DNA of 64,000 nucleotides from Tenrec ecaudatus (taxonomy: Eukaryota; Chordata; Mammalia; Afrosoricida; Tenrecidae). The notes beneath the pieces were generated by a model that was given only the letters and a program-made list of their open reading frames with translations, ran no database searches and was not told the DNA's origin. The stretch lies in NCBI RefSeq assembly GCF_050624435.1, contig NC_134540.1, forward strand, positions 104,189,739-104,253,738, given 5' to 3'. Position 1 is the first letter of the stretch. Every line of letters starts with the position of its first letter. A program made the translations under genes and the position numbers. Positions 10,286 through 21,160 of this stretch are shown here, one piece after another.

Positions 10286-10765
10286 ATGGCCAAAATGACC
10301 CACGTGTTCGTGTACGGGACCCTCAAGAGAGGCCAGCCCAACCATCAGGTCCTGCTGGACAGCAGCCACGGCTGGGCGGCCCTGCGGGGTCAGGGCCGCA
10401 CGGCAGAGCCCCACCCGCTGGTGATCGCGGGCCAGCACAACATCCCGTACCTGCTGAGCCTGCCCGGGCGGGGCCACTGCGTGGCCGGGGAGATCTACGC
10501 GGTCGATGAGCAGATGCTGCAATTCCTGGATGAATTTGAAGGCTGCCCAGACATGTACCAGCGCACCCTGGTGAGGATTGAAGTCCTCATGTGGGAAGGT
10601 AAACGCAGTGCCCCTGCGGAGACGCCAGCTGCCGACAGCACCATGCAGTGCTTCGTGTACAGCACCGCCACCTACTCGCCCGAGTGGGCCCTCCTCCCGT
10701 ACCACGACAATTATGACTCTCAGGGGACACACGGCCTTCGCTACAATCCGCGGGAAAACAGATGA
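10286..10765 (+). CDS. GGACT: Gamma-glutamylamine cyclotransferase (GGACT, formerly A2LD1)
   Basis: The enzyme releases 5-oxoproline and free lysine from gamma-glutamyl-epsilon-lysine, the product of breaking down transglutaminase cross-links. The protein is 159 residues from this start. The substrate-loop motif YGTLKRG is near residues 10-16. The catalytic glutamate is in FLDEFEGCP (Glu85 here; Glu82 in human numbering). The conserved end is HGLRYNPREN. The whole protein is in one exon without internal stops. A second ATG at 10295 (MTHVFVYG) aligns exactly with the human and mouse starts and has A at -3, whereas the first has T at -3. Translation may thus begin there (156 residues). The gene converges on PCCA. 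Identity is very secure. Confidence 0.96.
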   Translation: MAKMTHVFVYGTLKRGQPNHQVLLDSSHGWAALRGQGRTAEPHPLVIAGQHNIPYLLSLPGRGHCVAGEIYAVDEQMLQFLDEFEGCPDMYQRTLVRIEVLMWEGKRSAPAETPAADSTMQCFVYSTATYSPEWALLPYHDNYDSQGTHGLRYNPRENR

Positions 10766-11457
10766 GAAGGGGAGGACGCATGGGCCCGACGGGGCCGAAG
10801 GCAGCCCGGTGATTATGGGATTACCTGCCCGTCGGTCGGCCCACCAGAGGAGACGCTGTCCTTTTAAACGAATATTTGTGAAACTCGATCGTGTGGGGGT
10901 GGGCAGAGTGGCTTTCAGAGAAGGCCGAGCTTACAAATAATTATGACATACAAATGACCAAATCTTACCTCTTCAATCCACCAGATACTGTTCTACTCCT
11001 AAGTCCTCAAAAACCATGGTGGACGGGATCTATTTGATAAGAAAAAAATTAGATTTTAGTTCCCATAAATGACATTCGGACAGAACTAGTGTGTTGTCAT
11101 TTGCTTTTGTGGGGGGTTTTTTGGTTTGTTTGGTTTTTTTTTGGGGGGGGGGGGCTTCGCTTTCCTCTGAAGATAACATTTCAGATGAATCGTTAAGGCT
11201 TGCTTCGTGGTGCTGCCACGTTTCAGCAGTGCCGCTGTATTGATTCTGGCCTGCAGCGCCGAGAAGTTTTTGTTTATCAGTTTCTTTTTAAATAACAGCT
11301 GCTTCTGGATGGTCCAAGGTGCAGGCACCCAATACAATTCCTCCAGCAAACCATGCTGCACTGAGAGCAGAGCTGGGGCTCTCTCAGGAATTGTCACATT
11401 GCATTTACGCAGGGACTGTTAAAAATGATTACTTAGAATGGACCAAGATGTTCTGGG

Positions 11458-11463
11458 AATAAA
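11458..11463 (+). terminator. GGACT: Candidate polyadenylation signal AATAAA for GGACT
   Basis: First canonical AATAAA downstream of the GGACT stop codon, about 690 bases after it. No transcript data are available, so use is uncertain. Confidence 0.4.
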
Positions 11464-12063
11464 CCATCAGTGTTCCTGCTATTGTTGCCCATGGGGTGGG
11501 GGTTCGGGGAGGCGGGTTCACTTACGTGGGAGAAGGTTCTGTTCGTTCTAACCTGCTGAAGTCATGAACAGCCACTTCCGAGCGGACACAGCCATCCAGG
11601 GGCAGCGAGGCCAGAGCCCCCAGCCCTTGGCTCCGAGACCCCACCACTGATTCAGGAACGACACAGCCCTGGGCAAGCCTTTCAGAGCAGAGCCGACACA
11701 GCAGTAATTTGTTCTTCAGGCCTGACAGAAAGCTTAGCTTCCAAATACAAACAGCACTTAAAATAATTTTAGCGAGGCACGAAGTAGCAATTACTTCCCA
11801 CCTCCATCTGATATTTTGTCAGTGGAGATTCAAACCGGCGCACGATTCTCGGCACAGGCTTCCCAGCAAAGTACGACACATAGTCCAAGGATTCCGGGAC
11901 CAAGTGAAGATGCAGCTGCTGGTCCTTCGTAACCAAGCTCGCAGTTGGGACAATTTCATCACTCTTCAACTTAATGGTAGATTGTGATCACTAACTGCAT
12001 CTGGCACAAATACATGATCATTATTTTTAGCCCATTTTTCTTAATTGGGAACTTGCTTTTCAA

Positions 12064-12093
12064 CACACGCACGCATACACACACACACACACA
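12064..12093. repeat. CA-rich microsatellite
   Basis: Imperfect 'cacacgcacgcatacacaca' run followed by pure CA repeats. Confidence 0.85.
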
Positions 12094-12299
12094 ATCAGCT
12101 GACGCTCCAGTGTAAGCAGCACACTCACACAGTGGGGTGGGTGTGAGGGAGCTGCAGGCTGGATCCCAGGTCTGGGGGAGTGGGCAGGGCTGTGCTCCAG
12201 AGTGTGTGTAGGGGGGAGGGTACTGCTGACACGCGGCATCTATTGGAGTCTATTCCAAAGAGTCCTGGATGCACACATACATGTCCCGTCTCGGACCCG

Positions 12300-12490
12300 G
12301 GCTGCTGCTGGGTGCCCTCGAGTTGCTTCTGGCTCACAGTGGCCCTGTGCGGCCCAGAAGCACTCCGCTCTGAGGACAGATCGCCTGGTTTTTCTCCCAC
12401 GGAGCGACCAGGGGAGTTCAAACCTTTGGGTTAGCAACCAAAGGCTGACATTTGGGTGGCTGTTTTCAACCACCAGGGCGCCTTTAGATC
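12300..12490 (-). mobile_element. AfroSINE copy
   Basis: Reverse landmarks: 'gctgggtgccctcgagttgc', 'ttctggctcacagtggccct', 'cggagcgaccaggggagttc', 'gggttagcaaccaaaggctg' and 'caaccaccagggcgcc'. It sits between the two gene ends. Confidence 0.8.
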
Positions 12491-12819
12491 CAAAGTTACC
12501 CGCGCTTAGAACCCCAACATCGCAGGGAGGCGGAGGGGTAAAAATACCCAGCTGTGTTATATGTGGCCTTTAAGAAGTTATGAATGATCAGAAACGGGGG
12601 TTAAGTCCTTAGCTCGGGAAAGATGTGAGGCATCCAGATGATAAAATGGCAAATGGTAGAGAAGTAACTGGGAGTCCGGGGCCTGCAAACCTATGTCAAT
12701 TTCTTAAAGGCTCGGAAGGAAGCGCTCGTATTTAAAGTCTCCTGGCACCGACGCATCCTCTTGTGTACATTGTCTTCATTCAAAAAAAGGGCAAACCAAT
12801 ATTTAGACAAATGCTCCGT

Positions 12820-12825
12820 TTTATT
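12820..12825 (-). terminator. PCCA: PCCA polyadenylation signal
   Basis: 'tttatt' on the + strand is AATAAA on the PCCA strand, in the context 'aaattaaatcaataaaac'. That matches the end of the human PCCA mRNA as I remember it. Cleavage is expected about 15-25 bases further, near 12800. Confidence 0.8.
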
Positions 12826-13078
12826 GATTTAATTTTGACACTAGGAAATCTCACAGCAGAAGTACAAATCATATGTACAAGTATTTATATCAATAAAATT
12901 TTCCATTGGTGATTTTTTGGCAGAATACTGGTTTTGACTATATGTGGAATAAATATGGCCATGTAAAATCTGCTGCACAGGAGTGTTACTGGAAGATGCT
13001 TGAGTAAATTGCGTGTGAGAAAATGATGACAAAGAGCGGCTAATTAAATTGGGTGAGGAGTCCAAGGCGGTAAGGGCT

Positions 13079-13147
13079 TCACTCCAGCTCCACAAGGAGA
13101 TCCCCTTCTCCCACGGTGTCCCCCGGCTTGCATTGCACCGATCTGAC
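13079..13147 (-). CDS. PCCA: PCCA last coding exon (end of biotin-carrier domain)
   Basis: Twenty-two codons and a TGA: [20 protein letters not shown] then LE. This is the C-terminus of propionyl-CoA carboxylase alpha; human ends [20 protein letters not shown] then LE. It forms the last beta-strands of the biotinyl (BCCP) domain. The acceptor is 'caactcaag|GTC', and the reading frame enters in phase 0, matching the upstream exon. The exon is partial with respect to the gene. Confidence 0.96.
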   Translation of the reverse strand, partial: [22 protein letters not shown]

Positions 13148-15578
13148 CTTGAGTTGTAAGGGGGAGAGTTAGGTTAGTAAGGAGACGCTGGGGGGCGAGG
13201 AAGGCTCCCAAACCTATGAAGAGACGGCGTCTCCGGCTCCAGGGGCAGTCCCCTGGCTCCCACCCAGCGGACACACCGGGGCAGGGCCCCACCTGCGGGA
13301 GGTGAGCTGGGCCTCCCCACGGCCCCTTTGTTGATGCTGTTCTTGCCCCAGTTCCCCCGCCGGCACCCTGCAGAAGTCAGGGTTTCTAGCCAGCACCCTA
13401 AAATGCCAGAAACATTTACGCCAGCTGAGTCAACACCGGCCCGCCTAGTCTTTCTTGTGGATTTAGGTTAGAGATCCGGGATGTGCTTTGCGAGTTAATG
13501 GCAAACTCAATGTAGTGTTTAAAAAAATTTATATCATATTTTAAAACAGGTACTAATCAGGAGGGGAAACTCCCTCGCATGATCCTATACTTCTTTTGAA
13601 GAGAGATGAGATGCTTGGGTCTGTGGCCAGCAGACTGCCCTTGGTAGAACAACATGCCCCGGGCACCATGGCGCTCCCGCCACTCAGCCTTTTCACTCTC
13701 CCACCTCCAAACGGGGGTTCAAAGATCTCAGCATAACAAGAAGGGAGGGAGGGGTCTGGAGGAGACCATTTGTTTGACTTCTTGGAGGCTCTTGCTTGGG
13801 CATGAAAATCAACAGTGGGTGAGCACTCACTGGCCATATGGGCAACTGGCAAAGGCCGGAAGCATCAGCTCTGATTTGGTACACTGGCTCGTGTCCCCTG
13901 CAACTCCACCGTGAGCAGACATGGGCCTTCTTTGCTTACCAGCCAGCCCGGCGTGTGTAAGAACGATGCGAACCTGCATCGTTCAAGGCACCCTTCAAGG
14001 CCTCGGCCAGCAGGCGCTATCGGATTCTCTTGGAGGTGGCTTTTCAGAGTCATCTTAATTCCAGTATTTTATACTTGGTAGATTTTAATGGGGGATCTGT
14101 TTCTATGGACAACCTTTTCTCTGGGAGGAAAAGTGATCCCCCGCTTGGCCAGAACCCTCTAGACTGGGTCTTCTGACCACTCCCCACAGTACCAAGCTGG
14201 GTTGGAATCAAGAGGCGTGGGGATGGGAGAGGGCAAGGGACAGACAAGGCTGAGGTTGGGCCACAGTCGAGACTTCACTGAGACCCCCTCTCCAGCCCTG
14301 GAGCTGCAGCTCTGGGTGATGGTGGTGAGGGGCGAGTGTAGTGTCTTCCGAGGCCCAGGCCTCAGTGGGCAAATGACCTGTCCAGACACATCCTCAGAAA
14401 GGAGGATGCTACTCCTGAGGCCAGCAGCACAGGGACCTGGGCAAGCCTCGGCCAAGTTCTCAGCACGGCTAGAAATTCCAGGGAGCTACTGAAGCATGAA
14501 GGTTAAGTAAATCATTTCAATGAACAAATGCAAACGTGTCTACACTAACAGACCCCAACATTTCCTGGTTTATTTTTTTTTTTAAGTCGTCTAATTTACA
14601 AGTGGGATTTCTTAAACCAAAACACAAAACCCCTGCAAATCCTATCATTTGACAGTGGGTACAAATGCTTGTGCCTCTCTTCCTGCCCGCTCAGGGGACC
14701 CCAAGTGGCTGCCAATGGCTTTCCTTTTCTGTGGGGGTGACAGACCATGGACAGGCAGGGGCCTGCATGTCTCTGACCGGGGACGTTTGGAGACCTGCTG
14801 GTGTTTCCTTCTCTCTGCCACAGCGCACACGGTCCCTTGAGTTTTCTTCCCGGGAGTACACGACATGCAGCCCCGCAACTGTCTCTACCCTCATCTTCAA
14901 AACCCAACTCCCCTTCAGGAAAGGTCATTTTCCGCCGAGCTGTATCTTTGCTCTCAGGAAGAATGCTGAAGTTACTCATCCACAGGACTATAGATTTTTG
15001 TTATTTTTTTACCCTCCAAGGAGAAAATCTTTTTAAGGACTCTTACTCTGATCGAATTTTAGCCCTAATTCATATCATTGGTGCCCGCCCACCAGGCCCA
15101 CCCCCAAATCATTCAGCTTCCAACCAAGTACTGGGGGATTTCAGCGACTCTCGGTCTAAAATGGAATTGCTCTCTTTGTGAAGAAAATATCATAAAGAGT
15201 TGTGTTAATTTCTGCAATCTCTAAGACCATTTCCTGCTGTGTAACCTAAGTCTCAGATAGCTAACTGCCTCCAAGACAGATGTAAACATTAAAAATTAAA
15301 GTGTCCTTAATTTGAAAGACATGAGGTGAAGAGCAATTGTTCTTTGATGACCGGAGATAACAAGAGCCCTTATCGGAAGGTCTGCTTGGTGTGGGACAGG
15401 GGTGCATGCACGTAGAGGGTGAAGTGCCCCTTCTCAACGTCTCCGTCTGTGAGGGCAAGGTGGCCAGGGTGATCAAGATGGTCCCTTGCAGGCAAAGGGG
15501 TAGGTGCCGCTTCGTGTGTAGGCGCGCACGTGTGTGGGACCAGGGGGCGGGGTGAAGGGGCATGTTGCAGAAACATAC
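13148..15578 (-). other. PCCA: PCCA final intron (2.4 kb)
   Basis: Bounded by donor AAG|gtatgt at 15578 and the acceptor at 13148. No recognisable SINE, L1 or SPIN is seen. A poly-T stretch lies at 14568-14584. Open frames inside on both strands have no recognisable homology. Confidence 0.85.
13173..13179 (-). promoter_or_regulatory. PCCA: Branch-point match TACTAAC before PCCA last exon
   Basis: The intron strand reads 'ttactaacctaactctcccc', with TACTAAC about 27 bases upstream of the acceptor followed by a pyrimidine tract. This is an unusually perfect branch-site sequence for a mammal. Confidence 0.65.
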
Positions 15579-15656
15579 CTTGCCAGTTTTCCCAGCTGCC
15601 ATACTGTTCTGCATCTTCATGGCTTCAATCACGCAGATCTCCTGGCCTTCTACTAC
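15579..15656 (-). CDS. PCCA: PCCA coding exon with the biotinylation site
   Basis: Twenty-six codons: [20 protein letters not shown] followed by AGKTGK. The lysine of EAMKM (codon at 15615-15617) is the residue to which holocarboxylase synthetase attaches biotin (human Lys694). The enzyme carboxylates propionyl-CoA to D-methylmalonyl-CoA in the mitochondrial matrix, as an alpha6/beta6 complex with PCCB; loss of function in humans causes propionic acidaemia. The acceptor is 'ttctccag|GTA' and the donor AAG|gtatgt; both ends are in phase 0. Human has MTAGKTGT where this has MAAGKTGK. Confidence 0.97.
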
Positions 15657-16290
15657 CTGGAGAATGCAGCAAAGTGGAGAGAGGATTTCAAAGCTTCTGA
15701 TGAGCAGTGACTACGTAAGGGACGCCACTAAGAGCTCCTTTGGCACATTCTCCGACATTGTGCACTGACCGCAGCACTGAGTTAGTTCATCTTCATGTGG
15801 AACAAAACTCACACTCGTGAAGGAGATCAGGTGGGCTGGTTAGCAAGAGACTCGTGGAGTCCCTCAACTGTGGACCTTGGTCACCGTTCAAGTCTGGGGT
15901 TACACTCACCCCCGTGGTTCCTTTTTGAGCCAAACAATAAGCAGGTTTTTACAGGGAGGGAATAATACCACCTCTGAGGTGTGCACACCTGGGGGCCATT
16001 CACCTGGGAGCAAGGAGGCAGCATCCCCCTGGGTTAGGAAAGGAGGGGTGGGGACGGGACACACAGAGAGAAGCTGGGATGGGCGCTGTTACACTGGGAG
16101 GCTGGCAATGGGTGCGATCAAACAAAGTGTATGAATTGATCCGCTCTGTGAACCTTCACTCAACTCACAAGGAAAAGTGTTGTTGTTGTTGCTGCTTTTA
16201 AATCAAGGGACAAGGAAAATTTTAAAAATAAATTAAAAAAATTTTTTTAAACAGCCTGAAGTTCATCTTCAGGAGATATCAGAGAAAGAA

Positions 16291-16358
16291 CACACACACA
16301 CACACACAATTCAGTGCAGGTTAGAAAGCCAATCCCTAATAGTGCATGTGCTGGTTGT

Positions 16359-16398
<40 letters not shown>

Positions 16399-16449
16399 TC
16401 AGTGCAGGTTAGAAAGCCAATCCCTAATAGTGCATGTGCTGGTTGTGGG
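16291..16449. repeat. Tandem duplication of a CA run plus 53-bp unique segment
   Basis: The 53-base segment beginning 'attcagtgcaggttagaaag' at 16309-16361 is repeated identically at 16397-16449. Each copy is preceded by a CA run (16291-16308, 18 bases; 16362-16396, 35 bases). The period is 88 bases. Identity of the unique parts points to a recent slippage or unequal-exchange event. Confidence 0.97.
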
Positions 16450-16699
16450 CTTCCCCTGGGAATCTCTGACCCAACTTTGCCACAAACAGAAGCTTTTCCC
16501 ATTGATGTGAAATGTCCAGAATAAGCAAGTCTAAAGAGACAGACAGATAGTGGTTATCCAGAGAACAGGAAGTGAGTGCAGGGTTCGACTGCGGGCGGTG
16601 GTGAGAATGCCCTGCTACTGACTGTGGTGATGGAACTGAGTGGCCTAAATCCACTGAACGGTCAGGACAGTGTAGAGGAGTGAATTACATGAGAACTCG

Positions 16700-16895
16700 A
16701 CCTCAAACTGATGGCTCAATCATTAAGCACTGGGCTGCTCTCCTAAAGGACAGTGGTTCAGATCCTCCACCAAGATGTGCACCAGACGACGGCCTGGCTA
16801 TCTGCTCCTGTCACGATTGCAGCCTAGACAGGCATACTGGGCAGTTCTACTCTGCTGCTTTGGCAGCTACGAGTTGAAGACCTGCTCAAAGGGAT
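16700..16895 (+). mobile_element. AfroSINE copy, strongly diverged
   Basis: 'gatggctcaatcattaagca', 'gggctgctctcctaaaggac', 'agtggttcagatcctcc' and 'gggcagttctactctgctgc' follow the order of an AfroSINE. It ends in a CAA-rich tail near 16895. Confidence 0.6.
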
Positions 16896-18299
16896 CAAGC
16901 AACAACAATAAAAGTCTCTTACAATAAAACAACTGGAGTTTTTCAAGTCTACAGTCCGGGGGGTGGCTGGGAGGTGGGACGCTGGACCAGTAGATCAGCA
17001 TCAAGGCCTCGAGGACCACGGCCCATCCTTTGTGAGTCGGTACAAAGATCGGCAAGGAACAGGGTCCCAGAAAGCACCTTCCAGTGGAAGCCATGATTTG
17101 TAAAGTTGCCCCCCATCTCTTTCAAAGCCAGAGGCAGCTCCCAGAGACACACACCTGCACACTGGGTTCTGATGGCCGCCTTTCAGCAGCACGACGATCC
17201 AGAGTGAGGCACGGAGGAACCCTCTGGAGGTGAGCCCAAGGCTTCCATCGGGCATCATCAGTGCCTTGGGGCCTCTCAATGCATCTTTTCCTTGAGGGGT
17301 GCGAATCAAGGGGTCGAGCTGGCATTTCCCAGTCTTTGACATGGGGGAGGTCAGTTTCTTAAGGCAACGAGTTTGGGGCAAAGTGGGTGGGACCTCCTGG
17401 TGTGGGGCCCCTGCACCATCTCACCACCGCGGCTGTGCTCCCCCCAACGCCGCCTGAGTGCCTGGAGAATGTTCTTTCCTGAAATCCTCAGATGATCTCC
17501 AAGGCCCCCTCCGGGCCCCCCATGTGGCACAAGCTGTCTTGCTGGCACAGACCAGTGCCTGGGAGCCCTATGTATTTCTTTTCTGCTGTTCAGGTGGTGG
17601 GCTGTTTTTTCCTGGCACCGAAATATAGGAAGAGCGGGGATGCCAAAGCTTGAGTCCTGGCACGGAGATGAGCTACTGTGCGGAAGAGCTGGGCTTTGAA
17701 GCATTGTGCTCACTGCCCTTTTTGATTCGCCGTCACCTGGCAGCTGCATGCGCGGAGGGTGGAGGCTCAACCTGTGAGGGGCAGGCAGCTCCCAGACAAT
17801 GCACATGCCTGGATGCACGCTGGCCGAGTGGCTCTTCTCTCAAGCAGCATCTTAGAGCCTTTCCCTCCTCTTCAAAGGCAGGCAGTGATCGGGGAGGATG
17901 GGAGAAGGTCTAATTCCACAGAAGCGGGGCCTGCCGTTGGTCTTTGTGGGTAAAAACCCTGGTAGAGCCAGACTGTGGCTTCTTAGAAGATGAGGTCCAT
18001 CCCCAACCAAGGACGGAGCCATGCAGGCGCTGGGTCCAGTGAGGCTTTCTGGGAAATGGATCTGAAATTCCGAGGACACTGACTCCGAGGGCCCCTTACT
18101 CCTTCACACAGAACGACAGTCACAGCTAAATGAACCTAAGCGATCGTCAATGGGTGCACCAAACGAGCTTGGGCCAGGCCTCACAGGCAGTCAGACGCCC
18201 CCCACTGGAAGTGGGAGGGTGGGGAAATGAGGAACTGGGGGTGAGCCCTTGCACACAGGGAACGCCAAAGTATCCACAGAAAACCAAACCAGAGTGAAG

Positions 18300-18800
18300 G
18301 CGCAGGAGAAGTGGCCAGGGGCGCGGGTCCTGCGTTCTCCTTTGATGGTACCAAGGGACCCGGGTCTGCCGCCCCACCACCAAGCTGGGCCCCAGGATCA
18401 GACCCTGGCTGCTTCCCGTTCGTTTTCCTCCCGGGCTTTCCCGCCCTCCTTCCGCTGCAGCTGCAGGTCTGTTGATGTGATTTGGCTGGCAGGGAAATCG
18501 TGAACTCGCGCCTCTCCTCGCACTTGGGGCGACCGCTGTTACTGCTGCGCTCCTCCGTCTCTGAGAAAGAACCGGAGGCCACGGTCCCCGGGAGCTCGCA
18601 ATCGGGGCGAGGTTTGTGCACCGATCCAGCCCCCGAACGCATGCGTGAGTCTGAGCTGACTTCCAGTGGTTACACCCCCTAAAGAGGTCGCAATCGGAGG
18701 AACAAATGGGGGACACTGGTTGTGACAAGGTTAGCGCTTGCCGCCGGGGCTGGGCGTCGCAGGGTCATTCCCAGGCAGGCCTCGCTCTGAGCAGGGCCGG
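18300..18800. promoter_or_regulatory. CpG-rich intronic stretch, candidate promoter or enhancer
   Basis: CpG dinucleotides are dense by eye, e.g. 'ctcgcgcctctcctcgcact' and 'ccccgggagctcgcaatcgg'. The palindrome 'cgcatgcg' at 18638-18645 resembles the core of an NRF1 site. The stretch lies deep in a PCCA intron with no exon recognised nearby. CpG-rich, CG-containing sequence continues patchily to about 19620. Promoter function is inference. Confidence 0.35.
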
Positions 18801-19619
18801 CTCTCACCTGGCAGCATCCTGCCGAGCGGTCTGCTGCTGCCCAGACCATTGGGCACCCTTCGCCTGCTCCTTCCCTGTCTGGGGGGGGGGGGTGAGGGAG
18901 GTGGAGGGCAGGAAGGGAGGGGTTGGGCTGGTGGCACCTCCTGGGTGTCCCCCACATGTGCTTTCGGGCTGCCTGACCCCCAGCTGGCGGCTCAGGGTCC
19001 CAGATGGGGTTCCTAGGGGCAGAGGAGGGCCCAACTCTGGTCACTTGGAAGGCGGCGGTGGCCCCCTACCTCGCACTTGCTCTGCAGGCCCATCTCCTGT
19101 AGCTGAGACCAGATGCTCTGGATCCCACCAGCGTGTTCCCGGGTGCACGTGTGTTCCCGCTTTCGGGGTGCACAGAGCGGGCTCCTACATACGCCCAGCT
19201 CACATGTGGGACCTGCTCCAGCCAGGTCCCTGGCGCGCATTTCTCCCCACTTCTATGAAGCGTCTCATAAAGACCAACTGGGTGTGACAGGGTGTCTCCA
19301 AGGGGTGGCTGACACGATGGCACAGCCCCGCCAACCAGTCGGTTTGATAAGCCTAGTCGGGCGATGCAGTCCTCCGCCCTGCGGTCTCATCGGTGTAAAG
19401 TTGGTAGCCCCCCAATCCTGGCTCTTTCTCGGGCCTCTGAGACAGGGTGGGCCCGTTCGCATCCCACCGTCAGAGGAGCGCGCGCTCAGGAAGCTCACGC
19501 TTGTCTCGGGTGCACCGGAACAAGTTGGCTGGAGAGAAAATTCGGCCCATTTACTCAGCAGAGTTCCACCTGTTCGGGGGCTGTCACCCGGTATTGCTCC
19601 GTGCTGAAGACTCTCCGAC

Positions 19620-21160
19620 ACCTCCAGCTGATGATTAATTGTGAGTGATGGGAGATAAAATCCAGTAAAGCCAGCTGCTGGCCATGGTCGGCAAAATGAC
19701 TATAATGGATATAGGCTGCCAATTTTCCAGTTTCACTGGCAAGTCTTCCAAGTGTAATTAAGGGAAGTTATAAATGATATGGAAATCTATCAAGTCCCAT
19801 TTATTTTCAGAGGGCTCTGTCCCCAGAGACTTTTATCTTCAAGCTTATAGTATGCTTTGTTGTGCTAATGATTTAAACCACTTCTTATTTCTGATTAAAG
19901 CCCCCGGTACCCTTCCACCAAGTTCTCCTCATTCCTCCCACAAAGATGAAAAGACCCAGAAAGCCTTCCTGGGCCCCGCAGCTCCTCCTGGCAAACAGGC
20001 GGCCACGGAGGAGCCACGTTTGGCAACCGAGCATTCAAACGGCAAGCTGCGCCCCGCACCCGCCGGGGCGGAAGCTCAAAGGGCGGGACGAGGAAAGGGG
20101 GGGGGCGGGGGAGGGGTAGACGGACATTTTTTTTTAAGCAAAGAAAAGGATCCCCCGGTCAAACATAAAAGGGAGCCCCCAAAAGTAAAGACTTGAAAGC
20201 GGCTGCTCAAGACCAGCTATTCATCAGAAGGTGGCGTGGCTCGCTAATGTTGTTTGATTTGGAATAAAAGCATGACAATGACGGCGAAGGCCTCAGATTG
20301 GAGACGTAAAGGATGACTGCACAGTATTCCATTTCTCAATTTCATCCTTCAGAGCCACAAAATGGGGGTGATACAGTGACTGGATGAGATTTACAGTAGC
20401 AGCTGTGGTCTTGCCACACAAGGGAGGCCCTGCTAATGGGCTCAGGTCTGTTTGGAACAGACGGGGAGTAACAAAACAAGGGTCCCCATTAAGAGTGTGC
20501 AGGGATATTTCTGGATCAAGAAAATGGTTATGGGAGTCAGATTTCCTCCACGATGGGCCGCTGCCCTCTTTTGTCGCCCCAAAGCGGGGCTGTTGGAAGG
20601 GGGCTATCCTTTAAATGGAGGCAAGAAAGCATCAATAGCATAGACTGCCCCCCCACCCGTGCCCCCCGAAGCCTCCGCTCTCTCAGGAATGCATAGGAAA
20701 CGGTGCCAGTGGCATATGGCATCCTACCGTACAAAAGACAGGTGCATCAGTCATTGGCGTATCTGGATAAAAAATTAGCTCCTGATGGATGGTATTTGGA
20801 GCTTACCTGCTGCTAGTACATTACCAGAGAAACCCAGGTTTTGAAACCCACATGACATTAGAAACTGCAGACCATGAAATATGACACGTGCAGGAGCACA
20901 GAATGTTCGCCAGATTATACAAAATAATAAATAAGCTATTTAAACCCTCTGCCTAAAATTGGGCCCGCTGCAAGGAACCCTGGGTCACTTCTACGCAGGC
21001 CAATTAATGCACAGCATCTGCTGTATAGAAACAGGGCATGAAGCACTTCCGAATGATTTCAGCAATTAAAGGAAAACTGTTTCCTGCCTGTTCAGACAGC
21101 AACTGTTTCAATGCAACAGTGAGCACCAAACCACTGCGTGCAGCTGAAAAATTAACTCCC
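19620..21160. promoter_or_regulatory. Candidate conserved non-coding block
   Basis: Repeat-free AT-balanced sequence with homeodomain-type cores (e.g. 'ctgatgattaattgtgagtg', 'gccaattaatgcacag') and little low-complexity sequence apart from G and T runs at 20095-20136. It resembles vertebrate conserved non-coding elements; the ZIC2/ZIC5 neighbourhood of PCCA is known to be rich in them. Not verified by alignment. Confidence 0.25.

Larger units (their letters stand above)
10766..12799 (+). other. GGACT: Probable GGACT 3' UTR and interval to PCCA
   Basis: No coding sequence is seen. A canonical AATAAA lies at 11458-11463. Further + strand AATAAA sites lie inside the PCCA 3' UTR (12892, 12948). 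The human GGACT transcript runs a long way to the PCCA end, so most of this may be 3' UTR (inference). It also contains a T/G homopolymer stretch at 11095-11155, a CA run and an inverted AfroSINE. Confidence 0.5.
12800..13147 (-). other. PCCA: PCCA terminal exon (coding end plus 3' UTR)
   Basis: The exon starts at 13147 after an AG acceptor, codes to the stop at 13079-13081, and carries a 3' UTR of about 280 bases ending near 12800, downstream of AATAAA. The 3' UTR is strikingly like the human one as I recall it: the stretches around 12840-12900 ('cagcagaagtacaaatcata') and 12940-12970 ('aataaatatggccatgtaaa') are shared. The left boundary is estimated from the polyadenylation signal. Confidence 0.85.

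Noticed and set aside
10271-10732. 153-residue open frame antisense to GGACT
   Set aside because: It is the shadow of the GC-rich GGACT exon; the + strand encodes an unmistakable known protein.
11769-11969. 66-residue minus-strand frame downstream of PCCA
   Set aside because: It lies beyond the PCCA polyadenylation signal, resembles no family, and probably falls in the GGACT 3' UTR.
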